A stretch of DNA of 13,685 nucleotides, taken from positions 1-13,685 of the forward strand of contig CAZYTM010000014.1 of assembly GCA_964649725.1 (NCBI GenBank), given 5' to 3'. The stretch comes from CAZYTM01 sp964649725 (GTDB taxonomy: Bacteria; Desulfobacterota; Desulfuromonadia; Geobacterales; Geobacteraceae). Both the position numbers and the translations under genes were made by a program. The notes beneath the pieces were generated by a model. It ran no database searches and was not told the DNA's origin. It was given only the letters and a program-made list of their open reading frames with translations. Shown here piece by piece: positions 8,303-13,685 of the stretch (positions are counted from its first letter, which is position 1; every line of letters starts with the position of its first letter).

Positions 8303-9037
8303 TCAGGCCCCCATCATGGCTAAGGCTTCACGGGCAAGCTTTACGGAAATTTTACGTTTGCTTGCCAGGGCAAAGTGCTTTAGCACTTCCAGCGCCTCAA
8401 GGAGTGACGGTATATCACGGTGTACATGTAATAGCAGATAATCTGCAACATCGTCAGGCAGGATTAAATGCCGGTCTTCGGCTAATTTTTTCAGTATCAT
8501 TTTTCGCGATTCGTCATCTGATACGTCAATTTTAGCTACCAGCCCCCAGAGAAGTCGCGAAATTAGATGGTCATCTAGATATGGGAGTTCCCTTGGCGGA
8601 GAAAGACCGGTCATCGCAATTGACTTGCCTGCTTGATGGAAGTCATTAAAGACCTGCCAAAGTTCAGTGCGGATGCTTTTTTGGTCGGGTAATAAATGTA
8701 TGTCATCAATCAAAAGTATTGGCGCAGAGTGAAATCGTTCCGCTAATCGTGATAGTTCTTCGTCTGGATATACTCCGCCATAAATTTCATCGACATCTTT
8801 AAAAGAAATATATGGTATGGACGCTGTTGAATTCTTGGCAGAGTAGCAGCTGCCAAGTGCGTTAAGCAGATGGGTTTTGCCGGAACCATTTGGCCCGAAG
8901 AGATAAAGAACTTTGTTGCCTTGGTCTTGGTCGATCAATCGTTGGGTAAATTGGTATGCTGTTTTATTGCCTGCGCAGAGCACGAAATTTTCGAAGCTGT
9001 AGCGGGGATTAACAGGAAATTCGAATACCAGTTGCAT
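8303..9037 (-). CDS. Hda-like DnaA-family AAA+ protein
   Basis: A 244-aa DnaA-type AAA+ protein without the DnaA helix-turn-helix domain IV, as in Hda, which with the DNA-loaded clamp stimulates DnaA-ATP hydrolysis in E. coli. Visible are Walker A (GPNGSGKT, 48-55), Walker B (LLIDDIH, 108-114), the arginine-finger box (LISRLLWGL, Arg161) and a sensor-2 region (HRDIPSLLEAL, Arg207). The N-terminus MQLVFEFP resembles the QL-x-L/F clamp-binding peptide at the start of Hda. It lies 2 nt after ruvB and 2 nt before queH. Its action on DnaA in this lineage is inferred; another role as a DnaA-type loader or adaptor is possible, so I give no symbol. Confidence 0.88.
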   Translation of the reverse strand: MQLVFEFPVNPRYSFENFVLCAGNKTAYQFTQRLIDQDQGNKVLYLFGPNGSGKTHLLNALGSCYSAKNSTASIPYISFKDVDEIYGGVYPDEELSRLAERFHSAPILLIDDIHLLPDQKSIRTELWQVFNDFHQAGKSIAMTGLSPPRELPYLDDHLISRLLWGLVAKIDVSDDESRKMILKKLAEDRHLILPDDVADYLLLHVHRDIPSLLEALEVLKHFALASKRKISVKLAREALAMMGA

Positions 9038-9039
9038 GG

Positions 9040-10056
9040 TTAGAAAAGTTTCCCCTGTGGTGATACGGGGATCATTCTGCCAAAATGGTCATATGCTGAT
9101 TTGGTGGCTGTCCGTCCACGAGGGGTCCGGTTAAGAAAACCTTGTTGGATGAGAAATGGTTCGTAGACATCTTCTATGGTGTCGCTCTCTTCACAGATAG
9201 CTGCAGCCAGTGTGTCCAGACCTACCGGACCACCTGCAAACTTATCGATTATTGTCAGCATGATCATCCGGTCCATCTGATCAAGACCAATATCATCAAT
9301 TTCCAGAAGCTGCAATGCATCATGCACAACCTCCTGAGTGATCAACCCATCTGCACGGACTTGAGCAAAATCACGACTTCGTCTGAGTAGACGATTTGCA
9401 ATTCGCGGGGTCCCACGACTGCGGCGGGCTAGTTCCTCAGCGCCGTTGCTGAATATCTGGATTCCTAGTATACGCGCCGAACGGGTTACAATTGTTGCCA
9501 ATTCACCAGTAGTGTAAAACTCCAGCCGGGAGATAACTCCGAAACGATCTCTTAGGGGTGAGGAGAGAAGCCCGGCGCGAGTCGTGGCACCAACCAAGGT
9601 AAAGCGAGGTAGATCAAGTTTGACGGTGCGGGCCGATGGTCCTTGGCCGATGATTATGTCGAGCTGATAGTCTTCCATGGCAGGATAAAGAATCTCTTCC
9701 ACAACATGGGGGAGTCGGTGAATTTCATCTATGAATAGGACATCGCGAGGTTCTAGATTTGTCAGGATGGCGGCCAGATCACCTGGGCGTTCAATTACCG
9801 GGCCAGAGGTCGATCGCAGATTAACACCGAGTTCAGCGGCAATAATAGCAGAAAGGGTTGTTTTCCCAAGCCCTGGCGGGCCATAAAGGAGAACATGGTC
9901 CAGAGCTTCCCCCCTTTTTCTGGCGGCATCAATGAAGACTCGTAGGTTGCCCTTTGCTTTCTCCTGCCCAACATATTCTTCCAGGGTTCGAGGGCGAAGC
10001 GATGCCTCAAATTGAAAATCTTCTTCGAATGTTTCTGGTGTAATCACACGGGTCAT
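9040..10056 (-). CDS. ruvB: Holliday junction branch migration ATPase RuvB
   Basis: RuvB forms hexameric rings that RuvA places on two arms of a Holliday junction and that pump DNA by ATP hydrolysis. The 338-aa protein is full length. It has Walker A (GPPGLGKT, 59-66), Walker B (DEIH, 110-113), sensor 1 (GATTR, 156-160), the arginine-finger segment SPLRDRFG (166-173), sensor 2 (RGTPRIANR, 214-222) and a C-terminal winged helix with TPRGR (311-315). Its RuvA-binding region (about 126-150) is intact. It starts 18 nt after ruvA with an AGAGAAG ribosome binding site and ends 2 nt before the Hda-like gene. Confidence 0.98.
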   Translation of the reverse strand: MTRVITPETFEEDFQFEASLRPRTLEEYVGQEKAKGNLRVFIDAARKRGEALDHVLLYGPPGLGKTTLSAIIAAELGVNLRSTSGPVIERPGDLAAILTNLEPRDVLFIDEIHRLPHVVEEILYPAMEDYQLDIIIGQGPSARTVKLDLPRFTLVGATTRAGLLSSPLRDRFGVISRLEFYTTGELATIVTRSARILGIQIFSNGAEELARRSRGTPRIANRLLRRSRDFAQVRADGLITQEVVHDALQLLEIDDIGLDQMDRMIMLTIIDKFAGGPVGLDTLAAAICEESDTIEDVYEPFLIQQGFLNRTPRGRTATKSAYDHFGRMIPVSPQGKLF

Positions 10057-10074
10057 GACTTCTCTTTAAATAAG

Positions 10075-10674
10075 TTATTTCATCAGCCGTCTCAGGGCTT
10101 GTTTGAGAATGCTTTCCATGCTTTCTCCGACGGTGATATCGAGCTCTGTTAAGATTTTTTTCACGACAATCTCTTTGTAACCGAGGTTGATAAGTGCTGA
10201 GGCAACATCATCGGTTAATGGAGTTATGGCTGGTGAAAATTCTTGCCCTTTTGCTGGAGTAGCAATTGTCAGTTTAAGGGCTTTTTCTTTAAGTTCCAAA
10301 ACAAGTCTTTCAGCTGTTTTTCTGCCGATGCCCGGGATGGTGGCCAACCGGGCCAGATCTCCCTTAATTATTGCATGGGTAAGGTCATCCACTTGAATGT
10401 TAGAAAGGATATCTTTGCCCAGTTTGGGACCTATGCCAGATACTGATATAAGTAACTGGAAAAATTGTTTTTCCGCTAATGTTCGAAATCCATATAGATT
10501 TATTGCATCTTCCTTGACGTGAGTATAGATGTTGAGTGAAATTTTTCCGCCTGATTCGGGGAGTTCATAATATGTGGAAAAGGGGATTTGTACCCTATAA
10601 CCAACCCCATTTACATCAAGAATTATAAATTCCGGTGATTTGTGGGCAATGATACCGGTCAGTAAAGCTATCAT
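10075..10674 (-). CDS. ruvA: Holliday junction DNA helicase subunit RuvA
   Basis: RuvA tetramers bind four-way junctions, hold them open and recruit RuvB. The 199-aa protein has the N-terminal OB-fold (1-63) with the acidic pin Glu55-Asp56 in HVKEDAINLYGF. Two helix-hairpin-helix motifs follow (VSGIGPKLG, 78-86, and IPGIGRKTAERL, 113-124), then a flexible linker (about 135-151) and the RuvB-binding domain III (152-199). The start ATG overlaps the ruvC stop in an ATGA (10674-10671), so the two are probably translated together. Confidence 0.98.
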   Translation of the reverse strand: MIALLTGIIAHKSPEFIILDVNGVGYRVQIPFSTYYELPESGGKISLNIYTHVKEDAINLYGFRTLAEKQFFQLLISVSGIGPKLGKDILSNIQVDDLTHAIIKGDLARLATIPGIGRKTAERLVLELKEKALKLTIATPAKGQEFSPAITPLTDDVASALINLGYKEIVVKKILTELDITVGESMESILKQALRRLMK

Positions 10675-11165
10675 CTGTATGCACTCCGCAGGGAATTAAG
10701 CTTGGCAGAATGGATGTGACATATTGCAACTGCCAATGCGTCAGATGCATCTTCTTGGGCAATTTCCGGAAGGTTGAGAAGGGCTTTTAACATCTTCTGC
10801 ACCTGATCCTTGGCAGCCCTGCCGTGACCAACTACTGCCTGCTTGACCTGCAGAGCTGTATATTCAAACACCGGCAGGCCGGCATTTACTCCAGCAACTA
10901 TAGCAGCTCCCCTGGCCTGACCCAGTTTTAGGGCGCTCTGGACATTGGTGGCAAAAAAGATATTTTCCACGGCAATTTCATCTGGATGGTGTTTTTCGAT
11001 AACTTCGGTCAAGCCACGGTATATGCGCTGTAAACGGAGGGGGAAATTCTTTTGTGAATCAGTGTAAATTGCACCATTGTCAACATGGATGAGACGATTC
11101 CCCTCTTTGACGACGAGACCGTAGCCTGTTATTCGTGAACCGGGGTCAATGCCGAGAACTTTCAT
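10671..11165 (-). CDS. ruvC: Crossover junction endodeoxyribonuclease RuvC
   Basis: RuvC is the dimeric, Mg-dependent resolvase that nicks Holliday junctions after RuvAB migration. The 164-aa protein has all four acidic catalytic residues: Asp7 (GIDPGS), Glu67 (AVENIFF), Asp139 and Asp142 (EDASDALA). The start was set at 11165 (MKVLGIDPGS) rather than the frame's first ATG at 11216, because RuvC proteins begin here and AGGAG stands just before this ATG. That leaves a 65-nt gap to yebC. Being next to ruvA and ruvB, it completes the RuvABC resolvasome in one transcript. Confidence 0.97.
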   Translation of the reverse strand: MKVLGIDPGSRITGYGLVVKEGNRLIHVDNGAIYTDSQKNFPLRLQRIYRGLTEVIEKHHPDEIAVENIFFATNVQSALKLGQARGAAIVAGVNAGLPVFEYTALQVKQAVVGHGRAAKDQVQKMLKALLNLPEIAQEDASDALAVAICHIHSAKLNSLRSAYR

Positions 11166-11230
11166 AGTCTCCTGGATGATACTGTTGGATCGCGAAGGGT
11201 TGACTACAGCCCGCAATAAAGTTAAATAGG

Positions 11231-11974
11231 CTACATCATTTGTTCCATGTCTTCTGCAGAGATGTCAAAATTGGCGTATACATTTTGCACATCGTCGTTG
11301 TCTTCGAGACGCTCCATCATCTTAAGCATCCCTTCTGCGGCCTTTCCTTCTAATTTGATCACAGTCTGTGGGATCATGGTGATATCTGCAGATTCATATT
11401 TGAAGCCAGCATTTTCGAGAGCCTCACGCACTTCGATAAAGTTGCCCGGATCAGTTAAAACCTCAATTTGCTCCTCTTCTGCGTTGACATCTTCGGCCCC
11501 TGCTTCCAGGGCTGCTTCAAATAGTAGTTCGAAATCTGTCTTTTGGGAGAATATTATCAACCCCTTCTTGGCGAACATCCAAGAGACGCAACCAGCTTCG
11601 CCCATGTTCCCATTACACTTGGTGAAGATGCTTCTGATTTCGGAAACTGTCCGGTTTCGGTTGTCGGTCATCACCTCTACTAGAACAGCCACTCCATTTG
11701 GACCATATCCTTCATAAATGATCTCTTCATAATTGACTCCATCAAGATCGCCGCTCCCTTTTTTGATGGCTCGCTCGATATTGTCCTTAGGCATATTTTC
11801 CGCTTTTGCTTTATCTATGGCAGTGCGCAACCGAGGATTTCCTTCAGGGTCGGCAACTCCAAGTTTAGCTGCTACGGTTATCTCTTTTATAAGTTTGGTG
11901 AATATCTTACCTCGCTTAGCATCAGCTGCCCCTTTTTTGTGCTTTATAGTGCTCCATTTATTATGGCCTGACAT
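11231..11974 (-). CDS. yebC: YebC/PmpR/TACO1 family protein
   Basis: A 247-aa YebC-family protein of normal length, beginning with the invariant SGHNKWSTIKHKKGAADAKR (2-21) and holding the signatures ENMPKDNIERAIKKG (59-73) and YEGYGPNGVA (87-96). The family was long annotated as a transcription regulator; more recent work links members, including mitochondrial TACO1, to relief of ribosome stalling at proline-rich stretches. AAGGAG lies 10 nt before the ATG. As the first gene of the minus-strand cluster it faces a long AT-rich region with a promoter-like motif. The pairing with ruvC is common in proteobacteria. Confidence 0.96.
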   Translation of the reverse strand: MSGHNKWSTIKHKKGAADAKRGKIFTKLIKEITVAAKLGVADPEGNPRLRTAIDKAKAENMPKDNIERAIKKGSGDLDGVNYEEIIYEGYGPNGVAVLVEVMTDNRNRTVSEIRSIFTKCNGNMGEAGCVSWMFAKKGLIIFSQKTDFELLFEAALEAGAEDVNAEEEQIEVLTDPGNFIEVREALENAGFKYESADITMIPQTVIKLEGKAAEGMLKMMERLEDNDDVQNVYANFDISAEDMEQMM

Positions 11975-12042
11975 CGCAAGACAACTCCTTCACTGATGGA
12001 ATAAACTGGCTGGGACAACAACCATTCTGACAAAAACGATTA

Positions 12043-12072
12043 ATAGTAGCATGGAGGATTCAGCCTTGTAAA
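12043..12072 (-). promoter_or_regulatory. Putative promoter for the yebC-ruv operon
   Basis: On the minus strand TTTACA (12067-12072) and TACTAT (12043-12048) are 18 bp apart, giving a leader of about 60 nt to the yebC ATG. Position and spacing fit a sigma70-type promoter; no other support. Confidence 0.4.
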
Positions 12073-12308
12073 GTGAGAATATGAATGTTGTATTGAGGCT
12101 ATTATTTAACAGTATGGTAGAACTGGCCGAGTATTCCCCCGTGCTTTAGGCTGACATTTAGCATTACAATCAATAATTGATTTGCCAAGTCTAAAGGAAA
12201 GGATAATACACTATTTAAGAATTGTTTAGAGTGCTATTTGACAAGGCTATATGGATGAAAAGTGGCTGTGCAGGCTGAAGTAAATGACAGTGTTGTATAC
12301 CAATGGTT

Positions 12309-12332
12309 TATATGCATTGGTTTGTGCATATA
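12309..12332. repeat. Inverted repeat TATATGCA-N8-TGCATATA
   Basis: A perfect 8-bp inverted repeat with an 8-bp centre, placed about 340 bp upstream of iclR. The same bases also form an imperfect direct repeat (TGGTTTATATGCAT then TGGTTTGTGCAT). It could be an operator, or a hairpin in a transcript; AT-richness raises the odds of chance. Confidence 0.5.
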
Positions 12333-12569
12333 TAGGGCTCTTCATCCAATTACTGTTATATACATTTATGTTGCTGCATAACTCGCTAAAATAACACCTA
12401 AAAATCAGTTCAAATAAATATTGCAGCGAATATTACCAGAAGATGCCCTTAAACTTTGTTTTATGACAAATTTAAAGAATTAATAATATCCTATATACAT
12501 CTATAATTTAATAACTAACCGTTAACACGGCACAATTCAGCCGAGTATGTAATGCTGAAAAAATTATTA

Positions 12570-12600
12570 TTGACAGGAATAAAACAACGTGTTAGATAAT
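12570..12600 (+). promoter_or_regulatory. Putative iclR promoter
   Basis: A perfect -35 box TTGACA (12570-12575) is followed by GATAAT (12595-12600, 19-bp spacer) or by the weaker TAGATA (12593-12598, 17-bp spacer). Transcription would start near 12607, about 57 nt before the iclR ATG. Repeated elements overlap it. Confidence 0.5.
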
Positions 12601-12631
12601 TTATAAAACAATTACGTCAAATATAAAACAA
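12579..12631 (+). repeat. Three direct repeats ATAAAACAA over the iclR promoter
   Basis: ATAAAACAA occurs at 12579-12587, 12603-12611 and 12623-12631, with start-to-start distances of 24 and 20 bp, near two helical turns. The copies run from inside the promoter spacer to past the expected start of transcription. Such placement fits operators for a repressor, perhaps IclR autoregulation, but A-rich 9-mers in AT-rich DNA can recur by chance. Confidence 0.5.
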
Positions 12632-12663
12632 CCGTTTAATACATCTGCCAGGCGGGTGTCGAG

Positions 12664-13434
12664 ATGAATAGAGAAAAAAGCGCATATGTAGTCCAGACCG
12701 TAGAAAAGGCATTAGAACTTCTGGAGATTTTGACAGAAGAGACAGGGGATGCAACTTTGCCCCATCTTGCCAACAAATTGGGCATCAGCCGTAATAAGGC
12801 GTTCAGGTTGCTGGCAACACTGGAGAACAAAGGACTGGTAGAGCGGGAAGAGTGGAGTGGCAATTATCGTTTGGGACTTGCCTCAGTTGAAATGGCACAT
12901 CGCTTTCTTAACTGTGCCAGCTTGATTCGTCATGCCCACCCGATTATGGAAGGGTTGGCAAAAAAACATGACGAAGCTGTCTATATGACGGTTTTGCGTG
13001 GAGAAGAGGTACTGTTTCTAGATATGGTGGATTGCGCACGGCAGGTAAAGGCCGCCCCCATGCTAGGAAAGCGGTTTCCGTTTTTTACCAACGCGGCTGG
13101 TAAGGCAATTAAAGCGCTGGAGTCACGAGACATGTTCGAAAAATTTGCCAAACGTCGTCGCAGTAAGGAGAGTGGCCCTGATCTGATTCGATTGGAGGAT
13201 GAGTTGAACAGGATTCGGGAACAGGGGGTTGCAGTTGACCTTGAAGGTCTGGGGGATGGTATCATCAGTGTGGCGGTAGCAGTGCGAGATTATGCCGGTA
13301 AGGTTGTTGGCGCTCTCACCATGCTTGGACCGTCATTCCGCATGGTGGCTGATCGTCTAGAATCGGAGATAATCCCATCACTTCGAGAAGGGGCTGAAAT
13401 GCTTTCTATTAGATTTGGTTATGCCAGAATGTAA
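12664..13434 (+). CDS. IclR family transcriptional regulator
   Basis: A 256-aa regulator of normal IclR length. The N-terminal winged helix-turn-helix covers about residues 8-70, with the recognition helix in ISRNKAFRLLATLENKG (41-57) and the wing in REEWSGNYRLG (61-71). The C-terminal effector domain (about 85-250) has the usual NAAGKAIKA (143-151), the GVAVDLEGLGDGIISVAV segment (188-205) and VVGALTMLGPSFRM (214-227). Family members bind small carboxylates or aromatics and control neighbouring uptake or catabolic genes. The following DUF485 gene suggests control of a carboxylate/acetate permease. The ribosome binding site is weak (only GGCGGG about 8 nt before ATG), and no terminator separates it from the next gene. 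Confidence 0.93.
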   Translation: MNREKSAYVVQTVEKALELLEILTEETGDATLPHLANKLGISRNKAFRLLATLENKGLVEREEWSGNYRLGLASVEMAHRFLNCASLIRHAHPIMEGLAKKHDEAVYMTVLRGEEVLFLDMVDCARQVKAAPMLGKRFPFFTNAAGKAIKALESRDMFEKFAKRRRSKESGPDLIRLEDELNRIREQGVAVDLEGLGDGIISVAVAVRDYAGKVVGALTMLGPSFRMVADRLESEIIPSLREGAEMLSIRFGYARM

Positions 13435-13499
13435 TAATTATTTGAGAGGAGAAAATCAATTAGGAAGGGGGTGCTTAAAGTCTCTAAACTAGGGCAAAC

Positions 13500-13521
13500 A
13501 AGTTGCGGGACGCCGCTACTT
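13500..13521 (+). promoter_or_regulatory. Small hairpin between iclR and the DUF485 gene
   Basis: AAGT-T-GCGG pairs with CCGC-T-ACTT around a GACG loop, with one T-T mismatch. No T-run follows, so it is not an ordinary terminator. It lies about 20 nt before the DUF485 ribosome binding site and may be a processing or stability element, or an operator. Confidence 0.35.
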
Positions 13522-13557
13522 CGCTGACAATTAATTACCACGAAAGGAGTAACTACC

Positions 13558-13685
13558 ATGGCAGAAAAGCAGTATGACTGGGCGGCGATAGCCAAAAATC
13601 CCAAATTCGTCGAACTGCACCGCAAGAAGACGGTGTTCCTGTTCGGCTGGTGGATCTTTTCCACCGTCTACTATTTCCTCCTCCC
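13558..13685 (+). CDS. DUF485 membrane protein, 5' part (cut by window end)
   Basis: The reading frame opens with MAEKQYDWAAIAKNPKFVEL and continues HRKKTVFLFGWWIFSTVYYF; 42 codons are seen. Residues 11-24 match the typical DUF485 start (a short soluble segment with NPKFVELHRKK), followed by a first membrane helix from about residue 26. DUF485 proteins are small two-helix membrane proteins usually encoded just before a sodium:solute symporter of the ActP acetate-permease type; I expect such a gene beyond the window. The ribosome binding site is strong (AAGGAG, 8 nt before ATG). Codons here are visibly richer in G/C at third positions than in iclR, as in a highly expressed gene. Confidence 0.82.
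   Translation, partial: MAEKQYDWAAIAKNPKFVELHRKKTVFLFGWWIFSTVYYFLL

Larger units (their letters stand above)
11975..12663. other. Long AT-rich divergent intergenic region
   Basis: This 689-nt stretch between divergent yebC and iclR holds no reading frame that I can support and no recognisable RNA gene. It is strongly AT-rich (for example 16 G/C among the 60 bases at 12361-12420). It carries promoter-like motifs near both ends and several short inverted repeats: AATCAA/TTGATT at 12168-12182, TATATGCA/TGCATATA at 12309-12332 and TTCAGC/GCTGAA at 12536-12559. It also holds a triple direct repeat before iclR. It could be a large control region, an unrecognised small RNA or a decayed gene. Confidence 0.7.

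Noticed and set aside
11166..11216. N-terminal extension of RuvC by 17 residues
   Set aside because: RuvC proteins begin MKVLGIDPG or similar, and the ribosome binding site lies before 11165.
11247..11717. 156-codon frame opposite yebC
   Set aside because: Low-complexity, Ser-rich product antisense to a well-conserved gene, as expected from its codon pattern.
13523..13535. TGACAATTAATTA resembling a -35 region before the DUF485 gene
   Set aside because: No acceptable -10 box lies 16-18 bp downstream; that stretch is the ribosome binding site.

Overview
The window looks like chromosomal DNA from a Gram-negative, Desulfuromonadales/Geobacterales-like bacterium (class formerly Deltaproteobacteria). 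LpxC shows an outer membrane with lipid A. The yebC-ruvC-ruvA-ruvB order is typical of proteobacteria. A UbiB-family protein beside a phasin/UbiK-like protein, and an IclR regulator followed by a DUF485 membrane protein, are arrangements I associate with Geobacter and relatives. The placement is inference from gene content, not a database match.

Layout: (1) 1-1875, plus strand: the 3' half of a 23S rRNA gene, a spacer of about 180 nt without tRNA, a 5S rRNA gene and a strong intrinsic terminator. The spacer holds an unusual period-7 repeat array ending four bases before 5S. (2) 1910-4147, minus: a large NtrY-like membrane histidine kinase, convergent with the rRNA operon and without a response regulator beside it. 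(3) 4283-5203, minus: lpxC, apparently its own transcription unit, with a terminator on each side and a promoter-like sequence upstream. (4) 5399-7395, minus: a phasin/UbiK-like coiled-coil protein translationally coupled to a UbiB-family atypical kinase, with a probable promoter of its own. (5) 7504-11974, minus: yebC, ruvC, ruvA, ruvB, an Hda-like DnaA paralogue, queH and a small DUF2905 membrane protein. Spacing in the core is tight (4-nt overlap, 18-nt gap, two 2-nt gaps). (6) 11975-12663: a 689-nt AT-rich region with no recognisable gene, carrying promoter-like motifs for both divergent neighbours and several short repeats. (7) 12664-13685, plus: an IclR-family regulator and the first 42 codons of a DUF485 membrane protein cut by the window end.

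The genes join several housekeeping jobs: ribosome synthesis, Holliday-junction processing (RuvABC), possible replication-initiation control (Hda-like), translation and tRNA modification (YebC, QueH), lipid A synthesis (LpxC) and quinone or membrane-lipid support (UbiB plus partner). The IclR-DUF485 pair at the right edge probably begins a carboxylate (acetate-type) transport locus.

No CRISPR array, IS element, prophage or tRNA gene is visible. Nothing here amounts to a clearly new multi-gene system. The best leads are the heptad-phased array in the rRNA spacer, the orphan NtrY-like kinase, the UbiB/phasin-UbiK coupling, the Hda-like protein inside the ruv operon, and the repeat-bearing region upstream of iclR.
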